64,000 nucleotides of DNA from Corynebacterium sp. NML130628 (lineage in GTDB: Bacteria > Actinomycetota > Actinomycetes > Mycobacteriales > Mycobacteriaceae), in NCBI RefSeq assembly GCF_001875665.1, contig NZ_MLAL01000015.1, positions 22,953 through 86,952 of the forward strand. Reading direction: 5' to 3'. Position numbers and translations under genes: made by a program. The notes beneath the pieces were generated by a model. The model was not told the origin of the DNA and made no database searches. It worked only from the letters and a program-made list of their open reading frames with translations. Below are positions 17,158 to 24,641 of this stretch, piece after piece (the first letter of the stretch is position 1; each line of letters begins with the position of its first letter).

Positions 17158-17691
17158 TTCGCAGGCGACGCCGTCACCGTCACGGTCGAGCTTTGATCGG
17201 TAGCCGGGCTCGTGGCTGTAGATCGGGGTGACGCCGGCGCGGCGAGCTTCCGCGCAGGACTTGTAGTGGCCATTAGCGGGCAGTTTGCCGCTGCGCGAAG
17301 GAGCGGGTGCCTGTTTCGGAGCCGGGGCCGGGGCAGGCTTTGGAGCCGGCTTCGGTGCCGGTGCGGGTTTCGGCGCTGGTTTTGGAGCAGGAGCTGGCTT
17401 CGGGGCAGGCTTCTTCGCTGGAGGTCCAGGGATAATGCCTGGCAGTGGATTCGGGATGATGCGCTGCTGGACCGCCCAGAACGTAGCACCAGCGCCGATG
17501 CCCAGAACCGCGAGAATGCTTGTGACTGCGATGGCTGCGATGGCGCCGTCGGAAAGCCCCTCTGAGGGGGTCTCCGGCTTGGAGGCCGTGGTGGTTGCCG
17601 GGGCGGGGCTTTCGGGAGCGGCGTGCGCTGGTGCTGCGACACCGAGCGTGAGCGAGCAGGCGAGGGCTGCTGCAATAGTTGTTTTTCTCAT
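17155..17691 (-). CDS. Exported excalibur-domain protein with PAPKP repeats
   Basis: A 178-residue protein. Signal peptide at ~1-24 (cleavage after AHA), a hydrophobic segment at ~48-70, a low-complexity Pro/Ala/Lys region with repeated PAPKP units (~92-130), then an excalibur domain ending DRDGDGVACE. Charged Pro-Lys repeats suggest a rod crossing the cell wall. The hydrophobic segment followed by I-I-P-N resembles the one in the 18418-19035 protein. Last codon lies in the duplicated 55-bp module. Confidence 0.8.
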   Translation of the reverse strand: MRKTTIAAALACSLTLGVAAPAHAAPESPAPATTTASKPETPSEGLSDGAIAAIAVTSILAVLGIGAGATFWAVQQRIIPNPLPGIIPGPPAKKPAPKPAPAPKPAPKPAPAPKPAPKPAPAPAPKQAPAPSRSGKLPANGHYKSCAEARRAGVTPIYSHEPGYRSKLDRDGDGVACE

Positions 17692-17790
17692 ATGTAAAGC
17701 ATGTCATAAACATTGGAAAATCCTGAATTAGTATGTTGCGATAGCGTAGTTGACAATCCTTAATCCGTCGCCCTGGAGGAATAAAGCCTG

Positions 17791-17973
17791 ATGTTTAGCT
17801 TCTTTCAACGCAAGCGCATGCTTCCGTATGAGAATGATGTGCGCACTGTTTTCCAGGACACCGATGATGGGAAAACACGTCTGGCACGCCTTGCGCTGCT
17901 GACGAGTGCCAAGGGCGAAGTGGATCCTCTGGTAATAGAGATTCTCGGTCCAGCGGAAAACGAGGGCTCATAA
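17791..17973 (+). CDS. Hypothetical 60-residue protein
   Basis: A small soluble protein with 'LPYENDVRTVF' and 'TRLARLALLTSAKG', no signal peptide. GGAGGA lies ten bases before the ATG, a little far but good. A stem-loop (17961-17990) overlaps its 3' end. I do not recognise a family. Confidence 0.5.
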   Translation: MFSFFQRKRMLPYENDVRTVFQDTDDGKTRLARLALLTSAKGEVDPLVIEILGPAENEGS

Positions 17974-17990
17974 CTTACAAGGAGCCCTCG
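17961..17990 (+). terminator. Stem-loop at the end of the 60-residue gene
   Basis: CGAGGGCTC pairs perfectly with GAGCCCTCG around a 12-base loop. No U-tract follows, so termination is uncertain. Confidence 0.4.
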
Positions 17991-17999
17991 GGTGTTCCG

Positions 18000-18133
18000 G
18001 TCGACCTCATTGCGTCGACCAACCCAGGTCAGCGCGATGTGGATGGTTTGGGGCTATTTTGCTGATTTTGCGCTGACCTGCGTTGGTCAACCGGAGCAGG
18101 TCGACGGGAAGATGTCGACGGGAGTAGGTCGAC
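18000..18133. repeat. GTCGAC array around a 21-bp inverted repeat
   Basis: Five GTCGAC sites start at 18000, 18014, 18100, 18114 and 18128, i.e. 14-bp steps on each side. Between them are two 21-bp arms (18015-18035 and 18070-18090, two mismatches) that could form a long cruciform. No gene overlaps it convincingly. Confidence 0.6.
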
Positions 18134-18194
18134 CCGAGCTGGGCGTGTGCCCGGCCCGAAAGCCCCGAGCCCCGAAACCATTACCTTGAAACGC

Positions 18195-18219
18195 AAAAAA
18201 CCGAGGCAATCGCCTCGGG
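18195..18219 (-). terminator. Terminator of tRNA-Asn copy 2
   Basis: On the minus strand CCGAGGC-GATT-GCCTCGG is followed by six T residues, right after the tRNA-Asn gene. Confidence 0.75.
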
Positions 18220-18228
18220 TTGTAGTTG

Positions 18229-18301
18229 CTCCTCCAACTGGGCTCGAACCAGTGACCCTTCGATTAACAGTCGAATGCTCTGCCAACTGAGCTATGGAGG
18301 A
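18229..18301 (-). tRNA. tRNA-Asn (GTT), copy 2
   Basis: Identical to the gene at 11416-11488, same strand, with the same acceptor stem, GTT anticodon and discriminator G. Confidence 0.95.
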
Positions 18302-18417
18302 ATATGTGCTTTAAAGCAACGAGCAATACTTTAACCCGGATATTGGAATTTGAAAAATCGCCAGTTCAGGGCATGTTTCGTGGACATGGAAGGTGGGTGG
18401 TATGTAGGGTGGTCGCT

Positions 18418-19035
18418 ATGAAACACTCACTGCTTGCACTCACTGTAGCTTCGGCTGTGTCCGTGACGGCCGCCCAGGCACCTGTCGCGTGGGCGGAGGA
18501 GACACATCAGGCGGCACCGGACAAGTCGAACAGCTCCGGCAGCTCAGACGGCGAGGAGCTGAGCCCGGCCGCGATTGCGGGCATCACGCTCGGTGTGCTG
18601 GCCGCGGTTGGTGCGGGGGCTGCGTTCGCGGCGTCCCAGGGTCTGATCCCGAATGTGGATCCGGCGATGTTTGTTGGGTTGACTGGGTTGTCGTCGACGG
18701 TGCCGGGGTTGGCGGCGTTGGGGTCCGGAGGGGCGTCGAAAAATAGGTGCTCGCCGCAGGCCTTTGACGCGGCGATGCCCGGCTGGCCAGGCGTGACTGG
18801 GACGGGCGTGCTGTACTGCGAGGGCCGGTGGGCTGTGGCGGGGCAGAAACAGTCGGATTGGATTGTGCCGTTTGAGCGCAAGGGGGACCGTTGGGTGGCG
18901 CTGAAGCCGGACGGGACGACGCAGCGCGGGATGATAACGGCCTGCTACAACGGCAACGCTCTGCGGGGTCGCGGTGCGCCACAGTCGTTCCTGGACAAAA
19001 TTACGATTTGTGCCCCCGATGAAATTGGGCGTTAG
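18418..19035 (+). CDS. Exported or membrane-anchored hypothetical protein
   Basis: A 205-residue protein. Start at 18418 (MKHSLL) gives a clean signal peptide ending near AWAEE; the longer reading frame from 18304 adds an unlikely leader that starts in the tRNA upstream region. After a Ser/Gly/Asp-rich stretch comes a hydrophobic segment ('AAIAGITLGVLAAVGAGAAF') followed by LIPN, like the excalibur protein at 17155. The C-terminal ~95 residues form a small domain with several Cys (RCSPQAF, LYCEG, TACYNG, TICAP), perhaps two disulfides, and a W-x-V-A-G core. Family not recognised; exported location is likely. Confidence 0.7.
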   Translation: MKHSLLALTVASAVSVTAAQAPVAWAEETHQAAPDKSNSSGSSDGEELSPAAIAGITLGVLAAVGAGAAFAASQGLIPNVDPAMFVGLTGLSSTVPGLAALGSGGASKNRCSPQAFDAAMPGWPGVTGTGVLYCEGRWAVAGQKQSDWIVPFERKGDRWVALKPDGTTQRGMITACYNGNALRGRGAPQSFLDKITICAPDEIGR

Positions 19036-19057
19036 GGTCTCGCTGTAGTCTTGGAGC

Positions 19058-19696
19058 GTGGAAAAAAGAGGAATTCGAGTAGGGGCGCTGGTGCTTACTG
19101 CGCTGGTAGTGGCGCTGATCACCGCGTTTGCGGTGTTGAAGTTTGTGGTTCCGAACGGCTTGCAGATTGGCCGGGAGGAGATCAGTGAGGCGTCGATAGG
19201 GGCGTCGTTTAGGCAGGTGGGGGAGCTCTCCGTTGAAGAGTATGCGTACTCGAACGTGGGCAACTACGACAACAAGGGGCTTGAGCTTGCGGGCGTGAAG
19301 GTGCCGCTGACCGGGCGCAACTTCCTGCTGAGCTACAGCGGGACCGTCAAGGCGGGTATTGCGGACGTTGAGGCGATTGGCGTCAACATTGACGACGCCG
19401 CCCAGACCATCACGGTGCGTGTCCCGGAGGTGAGCGTGACCTCCTCCGAGATCGACGACACGAGCGTGCAGGTGTATAAGCAGTCAATGAACCCGCTCAA
19501 CCAGGTCAAGGTGGAGGACGTCACTGGTTTCCTCGCCGAGGAGAAGACGCGTGCAGCGGACCGCGCGGTCAAGGAGGGGCTGCTCGAGCGTGCGCATACG
19601 CGCGTGGATGAACTCATGACGTCGCACGCGGAGGCGCTTAAGCAGGGCACTGCGATGCAGGACTACGAAGTGCGCGTCGAGTGGGTGCGCGACTAG
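19058..19696 (+). CDS. DUF4230-family membrane-anchored protein
   Basis: A 212-residue protein. One N-terminal transmembrane helix (~8-30) is followed by an extracytoplasmic DUF4230-like domain: 'EISEASIGASFRQVGEL', a beta-rich section with 'YSGTVKAGI' and 'ITVRVPEVSV', then a long charged helix. The GTG start is 22 bp after the preceding gene's stop. The role of DUF4230 is unknown. Confidence 0.75.
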   Translation: MEKRGIRVGALVLTALVVALITAFAVLKFVVPNGLQIGREEISEASIGASFRQVGELSVEEYAYSNVGNYDNKGLELAGVKVPLTGRNFLLSYSGTVKAGIADVEAIGVNIDDAAQTITVRVPEVSVTSSEIDDTSVQVYKQSMNPLNQVKVEDVTGFLAEEKTRAADRAVKEGLLERAHTRVDELMTSHAEALKQGTAMQDYEVRVEWVRD

Positions 19697-19709
19697 CTAT
19701 CATGTGGGC

Positions 19710-20507
19710 ATGATTCTGGAAGAGCACCTTGCATCCTGGCCGGTGAAGCATTGCGCGGCGGCGCTCGTCGGCAAGTATGGGGAAACGTTTGGGGACCAGC
19801 ACCGCGTGTTCGAGCTGGCGAGCGTGACCAAGCTACTCGCCGCGTACGGGGTGCTGCTGGCGGTGGAGGAAGGTGCCTTCGAGCTAGACACCCCGTGCGG
19901 GCCGGAGGGCTCCACGGTGCGTCACCTGCTGGCGCACGCTAGCGGCGTTGGTTTCGACAGCAGGCGTCTACAGAAGCCGGTCGGGGAGCGGCGCATTTAC
20001 TCCTCGGCGGGCTACGAGATCCTCGCGGACTTTGTGGAGGAAACCACCGGCATCGCGTTTTCTGAGTACCTGCACGAGGGCGTCTTTGAGCCATTGGGGA
20101 TGGACACCGCCGTGCTGGAGGGCTCCGCGGGCCACGGGGCGCGCGCGAGCGTCGCGGACCTGAGCAAGTTCGCCGCCGAACTGCTCCAGCCCACGCTGCT
20201 GCACCCGGACACCGTCGCGGAGGCGTTCCGCAACCAGTTCGAGGACCTACGCGGGGTCGTGCCGGGCTACGGGATGCAAAAGCCATGCCCGTGGGGCCTT
20301 GGGTTTGAAATCAAGGGGGAGAAGTCCCCCCATTGGACGGGGGACACCATGCCGGCCGACACGGTAGGCCACTTCGGAATGGCGGGAACCTATCTGTGGG
20401 TTGCGCAGGGCCAAGCCATGGTCGCACTTACCGACGAGCAGTTCGGGGAGTGGGCGAAGCCGTTGTGGCAGGAAACGAACACTGCCATCTGGAGCGCTCT
20501 GACTTAG
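19710..20507 (+). CDS. Serine hydrolase, beta-lactamase/penicillin-binding protein fold
   Basis: A 265-residue protein with the SxxK nucleophile motif ASVTK (Ser ~38), the second motif Y-S-S at 'RIYSSAGYE' (Tyr-x-Ser/Asn) and a 'HLLAHASGV' segment, all typical of class C beta-lactamase-like esterases. A clear KTG is replaced by 'HFGMAGTYLWV'. There is no signal peptide, so it is probably a cytoplasmic esterase or peptidase rather than an antibiotic-degrading enzyme. It lies 10-15 bp after the DUF4230 gene, before the MFS gene. GTG at 19704 is an alternative start. Confidence 0.75.
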   Translation: MILEEHLASWPVKHCAAALVGKYGETFGDQHRVFELASVTKLLAAYGVLLAVEEGAFELDTPCGPEGSTVRHLLAHASGVGFDSRRLQKPVGERRIYSSAGYEILADFVEETTGIAFSEYLHEGVFEPLGMDTAVLEGSAGHGARASVADLSKFAAELLQPTLLHPDTVAEAFRNQFEDLRGVVPGYGMQKPCPWGLGFEIKGEKSPHWTGDTMPADTVGHFGMAGTYLWVAQGQAMVALTDEQFGEWAKPLWQETNTAIWSALT

Positions 20508-20517
20508 ACTCAGGGGC

Positions 20518-21975
20518 ATGCACGATACACACACGCCACCCCCGGAAGCGGGCCACCGCCTGCCAACGAGCCAGGTTTGGCCCCTCATGCTCGCCCTGCT
20601 CACCGCCGTTTTCGCGTTCCAGCTCAACGCCTCCATGCTGGCGCCAGCCCTAGCGACGATGGAACGCGAACTCGACGCCACCACCTCCCAGATCGGGCTG
20701 ACGCAGACCGCGTTCTTTACCGCGGCGGCCCTGTTTTCCCTGTTTATGCCGCGGTGGGGAGATTTGATTGGGCGTCGAAAAGTGTTGGTGGGCATGATGG
20801 TGGTCACCGCGATTGGTTCGGTGGTTGCCGCGCTGGCGGCGAACGTCACCATGCTGTTTATCGGGCGTGTTATTCAGGGTGTGTCGGGGCCGACGGTGGC
20901 GCTGACGTCTGTGATGCTGCGGCAAGAGGTGCGCGAAGAGAAGCAGTTCGCACTACTGATCGGTATCTTGACCTCGGTGAACGGCGGCATCGCGGGTATC
21001 GACGCCATCATGGGCGGCTGGCTCACAGCAGCCTTCGGCTTCCGCTCCCTGTTCTGGGTGATCGGCGCCTTCGCGGTCGTGGCGGTGTTCGCCGTGCACT
21101 TCGGCGTGCGTGAGACGAAGTCCGACGCCGGCTATGCCATGGACTGGAAGGGCGTGGTCCCGCTCGTCGTCGCGGTCGGCGCGATCTTGACCGCGCTGAA
21201 CGAAGCAGGGGCGCTGGCCGCTGCGAACTGGTTCATGGTCATCGTCTTGCTCGCGGTCGGCGCGGCAGCGCTGGTAGTGTTCTGGCGCATCGAGTCCTCC
21301 ACGGAACACCCGCTGGTCGCCCCGCACCTACTCAAGCAGCGCCGCACGTGGGCACTCTTGACGACGACCACCCTGACCATGACCGGCATCTTCGCCGTCA
21401 TGAACGGTTTGGTCCCGAACCTCGCCCAGGACGAAACGTTCGGCCCGGGGATGTCAGCGGGCGTGGTGTCTTGGTGGACGCTGACCCCATACGCGCTGGC
21501 TGGCCTGGTATTCGGCCCGATCGCCGGGTTCTGCGCGGGGCGAGTGGGCTACAAGCTGATGCTGCAGATCGGCATCGCAGGCGCCTTCCTGTCGGTGGTC
21601 TTCGGTATCTATGTGGTGGGCAACCCTACGAAGGGGCTGCTGCTGGCGCTGTCGATCGCAGCCGGTATCACCTACGCGGGTATCGCAAACATCATGCTGG
21701 GTTCGCTGCAGGTGGTGCTGGCGCCGAAGACGAATCAGGGGTACCTGCCTGGTCTGAACGCGGGCGCGTTTAACCTGGGTGCGGGTATTTCCTTCACCGT
21801 GATTTTCGCGGTGGTGACCACGTTCGCCGACCAAAACGGCGGCTACCGCGCCGGCATGATCGCGGGTGCGGTGCTGCTCATCGGCGCGTTTTGTACATCC
21901 TTCCTCATTCCGCGCCCAGAGGCGCTTCCTGACACGATCGCCGCCGAAGACGCGGCACGAAAGAAGGTGCAGTAA
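20518..21975 (+). CDS. MFS transporter (DHA2-like, drug or nucleoside)
   Basis: A 485-residue MFS protein with about 14 hydrophobic segments and an early 'DLIGRRKVLVG' cytoplasmic loop, the MFS signature between helices 2 and 3. The N-terminal 'MLALLTAVFAFQLNASMLAPALATME' region fits DHA2-type exporters. Its stop codon abuts the start of the nucleoside hydrolase gene (21976), so both are probably co-transcribed; nucleoside import or base export is possible. Substrate not known. Confidence 0.8.
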   Translation: MHDTHTPPPEAGHRLPTSQVWPLMLALLTAVFAFQLNASMLAPALATMERELDATTSQIGLTQTAFFTAAALFSLFMPRWGDLIGRRKVLVGMMVVTAIGSVVAALAANVTMLFIGRVIQGVSGPTVALTSVMLRQEVREEKQFALLIGILTSVNGGIAGIDAIMGGWLTAAFGFRSLFWVIGAFAVVAVFAVHFGVRETKSDAGYAMDWKGVVPLVVAVGAILTALNEAGALAAANWFMVIVLLAVGAAALVVFWRIESSTEHPLVAPHLLKQRRTWALLTTTTLTMTGIFAVMNGLVPNLAQDETFGPGMSAGVVSWWTLTPYALAGLVFGPIAGFCAGRVGYKLMLQIGIAGAFLSVVFGIYVVGNPTKGLLLALSIAAGITYAGIANIMLGSLQVVLAPKTNQGYLPGLNAGAFNLGAGISFTVIFAVVTTFADQNGGYRAGMIAGAVLLIGAFCTSFLIPRPEALPDTIAAEDAARKKVQ

Positions 21976-22917
21976 ATGACAACCAAGATCATCCTCGACT
22001 GCGACCCAGGCCACGACGACGCCGTCGCCATCCTGCTCGCGGCTGGAAACCCAAACATTGGACTCCTCGGCGTGACGACCGTCGGTGGCAACCACACGCT
22101 AGAGAAGGTCACCCGTAACGCAGCGCAGGTGCTGACCGTCGCGAAGCTGACGGACGTGCCCCTCTGCGCAGGTGCGACCCGCCCGATCCTGCGCGAGGTG
22201 GAAACCGCCGAGGGCATCCACGGCGACACCGGCATGGAGATTCACGGCTTCGAGCTGCCCGAGCCGGAAGTTGCGGTGCAGGACACGCACGGCGTGCAGT
22301 TCATCATCGACACGATCATGAACGAGCCCGCCGGGACCGTCACCCTGGTGCCGACCGGCCCGCTGACCAACATTGCGCTTGCGGCCCGGCTCGAGCCGCG
22401 CATTGTGGAGCGCGTCAAGGAAGTCGTGCTGATGGGCGGGGCCTACGGCGCCGGGAACTGGACCGCCAGCGCCGAGTTCAACATCATCGTCGACCCTGAA
22501 GCCGCCCACATCGTCTTCAATGAGCAATGGCCCGTCGTCATGGTTGGCCTTGACCTGACGCACCAGGCGTTGGCAACCAAGGACGTCGAGGAACAGTTCG
22601 TGGAGCTGGGCACGAACGTCGGCGACTTTGTGGTCGGGCTCTTCGGTGCGTTCCGCAAGAACTACCAGGACGCCCAAGGCTTCGACGATCCGCCAGTCCA
22701 CGACCCGTGCTGCGTTGCTTACCTGATCGACCCAACCGTGGTGGAGACGGTCAAAGTGCCTGTGGACGTCGAGACGCAAGGGCTGCTCACTACCGGGCGC
22801 ACCGTGGCGGACTTCCGCAGCCCCGCGCCCGCTGACTGCCACACCTCCGTGGCCACGAAGCTCGACGCCGACCGCTTCTGGGCCATGGTGCTCGACGCAG
22901 TAAAGGCGCTCGGGTAG
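21976..22917 (+). CDS. Nucleoside hydrolase (inosine-uridine preferring family)
   Basis: Hydrolyses the N-glycosidic bond of ribonucleosides in salvage. The 313-residue protein has the calcium-binding Asp cluster DCDPGHDDA (residues 8-15), 'VTTVGGNHTLEKVTRNA', 'VLMGGAYGAGN', and the late 'HDPCCVAYLI' Asp. This is the standard IunH/RihA layout and length. It abuts the MFS gene upstream (0 bp), which suggests a functional link with nucleoside or base transport. Confidence 0.9.
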   Translation: MTTKIILDCDPGHDDAVAILLAAGNPNIGLLGVTTVGGNHTLEKVTRNAAQVLTVAKLTDVPLCAGATRPILREVETAEGIHGDTGMEIHGFELPEPEVAVQDTHGVQFIIDTIMNEPAGTVTLVPTGPLTNIALAARLEPRIVERVKEVVLMGGAYGAGNWTASAEFNIIVDPEAAHIVFNEQWPVVMVGLDLTHQALATKDVEEQFVELGTNVGDFVVGLFGAFRKNYQDAQGFDDPPVHDPCCVAYLIDPTVVETVKVPVDVETQGLLTTGRTVADFRSPAPADCHTSVATKLDADRFWAMVLDAVKALG

Positions 22918-22970
22918 TACTGCTGACCCTCAAGTAGAGCTTCAATAAACAGGGGGATCAACCAGTCATT

Positions 22971-23030
22971 GAGGGTTGCCCGGTGTGGCTCGTGTCATGC
23001 AAAGTGAAACACGAGCACCCGGGAAACCTC
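22971..23030. other. Large imperfect hairpin between nucleoside hydrolase and the next gene
   Basis: Arms ~22971-22995 and ~23008-23030 pair with a few bulges around a loop near CATGCAAAGTGA. It could terminate the MFS/nucleoside hydrolase transcript or form the leader of the next gene. It matches no riboswitch I know. Confidence 0.4.
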
Positions 23031-23163
23031 GAGTGCCTCAAGAGGTCGTTGGGGAAGACGAACCTCGTCTCGCACGAAGATGCGCCCGCCTAGTCAGCGG
23101 ACGCGGAACCGACTAGTCACCGGACGCGTGCGCCGCACTGTCACACACAGAAGGGTCCCCACA

Positions 23164-23487
23164 ATGACAACAACACTCGTTGCCCCGCGTACGTGGCGCT
23201 CTGTCTGCGCCGCGCCTACGACCTCCGTTATGAGCATCCAGGACATGCCCGCCGCAGTGCGCATGCACGTCGAAGAACTCCTGCTCATGCTCCCGGACGC
23301 GCCAGTCAACCAGGAAGCACTCTGGGACGACGCCTGGTTCACCCGTTGGCGCTGCGACAGTTCCGGCACCTACCAGTGCCGCGAAGTCTTTCGCGCAACC
23401 CCGGACGTCACCCGTAGCTTCGCCGAGGCGCTCACCCAGCTGGCCACCGAGTACGGCTTCAGCGCCAGCGTCGAAGCGGCAGGATAA
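23164..23487 (+). CDS. Hypothetical 107-residue protein
   Basis: Start at 23164 is preferred over 23080 because AGAAGG precedes it and the extra 28 codons are Arg/Thr-rich noise. The protein is soluble and has a hydrophobic central helix ('AVRMHVEELLLMLPDAP'), a 'WFTRWRCDSSGTYQCREVF' segment with two Cys, and a final helix. No family recognised. It converges with the HAD phosphatase. Confidence 0.55.
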   Translation: MTTTLVAPRTWRSVCAAPTTSVMSIQDMPAAVRMHVEELLLMLPDAPVNQEALWDDAWFTRWRCDSSGTYQCREVFRATPDVTRSFAEALTQLATEYGFSASVEAAG

Positions 23488-23499
23488 AGCAGGGTAGGG

Positions 23500-24294
23500 C
23501 TAGCTGTAGGCGCCGTCGCCGAATGGATCGGTAATGACGTCCACAAGCTGGGCGACGGAATCGATCACCTTTGTTGGCCTGTACGGGTAGCGGGTGATCT
23601 CGGCGTCGTCCGAAATTCCGGTGCGGACCAGCAGCGTCCGCATGCCAGCCTCCAGGCCGGACTTCACGTCCGTATCCATCCGGTCACCAATCATCACCGT
23701 GTGCTCCGAGTGCGCGCCGATATTGTTCAGCGCCGAGCGCATCATCACCGGATTCGGTTTGCCCACGTAGTACGGTTCCATCCCAGTCACCGACGTAATC
23801 ATCGCCGCCACCGCGCCCGTCGCTGGCAGAATTCCATTCGGGCCCGGGCCCGTCAGATCCGGGTTTGTGCCGATGAACCGCGCGCCCTTGAGAATCAGGT
23901 TGCAGGCCGTCGTGATCGCCTCAAACGAATAGGTGCGCGTCTCGCCCAACACCACAAAGTCGGGGTCCTGGTCGGTCAAGATCCACCCGGCCTCGTGCAG
24001 CGCCGTGGTCATCCCGGCCTCACCAATCACGTACGCTGAGCCCTCGCCGACCTGCTGCGACAGGAACGTTGCCGTCGCAGTCGCGGACGTCCAAATCCGT
24101 TCCGGCTCAATCTGCAATCCCATCCGGACCAGCTTCGCTGACAGGTCCCGCGGGGTTTGCATCGAGTTGTTCGTCAGCACCATAAACGGAATCGATTCCT
24201 CGTGCAGGCGCTGAATGAAGGCGTCTGCGCCGGAAATCATCTGCCCTTCCTTGTGCAGCACGCCGTCCATGTCGGTGAGATAGGAAATAGTCAC
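23500..24294 (-). CDS. HAD-superfamily phosphatase, NagD-like
   Basis: A 264-residue protein. The HAD nucleophile motif DMDGVL (Asp 8, Asp 10) opens it; 'FMVLTNNS' is motif II (Thr/Asn); 'YYVGKPNP' is motif III (Lys); 'VMIGDRMDTDV' is motif IV. The cap type and length match NagD/4-nitrophenylphosphatase-like enzymes. GTG at 24294 is chosen because GGAG stands ahead of it; the longer frame to 24423 is not credible since it would cover the ACP gene. It follows the ACP-like gene with no spacer (24296). Confidence 0.85.
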   Translation of the reverse strand: MTISYLTDMDGVLHKEGQMISGADAFIQRLHEESIPFMVLTNNSMQTPRDLSAKLVRMGLQIEPERIWTSATATATFLSQQVGEGSAYVIGEAGMTTALHEAGWILTDQDPDFVVLGETRTYSFEAITTACNLILKGARFIGTNPDLTGPGPNGILPATGAVAAMITSVTGMEPYYVGKPNPVMMRSALNNIGAHSEHTVMIGDRMDTDVKSGLEAGMRTLLVRTGISDDAEITRYPYRPTKVIDSVAQLVDVITDPFGDGAYS

Positions 24295-24295
24295 G

Positions 24296-24619
24296 CTACG
24301 CTCCTTTGTAGTCTTCGTGCCCTTCAATGTAGGCGCACAGCTCACCCAGCGTCGAGTGCTGCCGGTAGGTGTCCTCGTCAATCGGTACGCCCAGCTCTTG
24401 CTCGATGCGTACCGCAAGCTCAATACGATCTAACGACGCCACCCCGGCCCCATCCAGTGTCGTCTCCCGATCCAGGCCCTCAGTGTCCTCACCGGTCACA
24501 CGTTCAACGAGATGCGTGAGCTGAGCGAACGTGGAGGCATCCTCGGTGTTCGCGGTGGGGTCGGAGGGGGCGTCGTCAAGCTTGAGGGCGCTTAAATCTA
24601 AGCGTTGTGAGAGTTCCAT
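24296..24619 (-). CDS. Acyl carrier protein-like protein (AcpM-like)
   Basis: A 107-residue protein with a ~25-residue N-terminal extension, then a phosphopantetheine-binding domain. The motif reads G-V-A-S-L-D-R-I-E-L, so the Ser for 4'-phosphopantetheine is present (~66) but the usual Asp before it is Ala. 'VRIEQELGV' and an acidic C-terminus are as in ACPs. In M. tuberculosis acpM lies near aceE, and here it is 2 kb upstream of aceE. It directly precedes the NagD-like gene and is divergent from the alpha/beta hydrolase across only 22 bp. A meromycolate role is unlikely in corynebacteria, which lack the FAS-II route; the true acyl chain is unknown. Confidence 0.78.
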   Translation of the reverse strand: MELSQRLDLSALKLDDAPSDPTANTEDASTFAQLTHLVERVTGEDTEGLDRETTLDGAGVASLDRIELAVRIEQELGVPIDEDTYRQHSTLGELCAYIEGHEDYKGA

Positions 24620-24641
24620 ACCCACATAATAAGGTGGAAGC

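Noticed and set aside
17285..17731. Glycine-rich 148-codon plus-strand frame
   Set aside because: It is the antisense of the PAPKP repeat of the excalibur protein.
18000..18133. CRISPR array
   Set aside because: The repeated unit is only six bases with 14-bp steps and no spacers of normal length; no cas gene is present.
22971..23030. Known riboswitch (e.g. purine or cobalamin)
   Set aside because: None of the conserved riboswitch core sequences is present in this hairpin or in other leaders I inspected.
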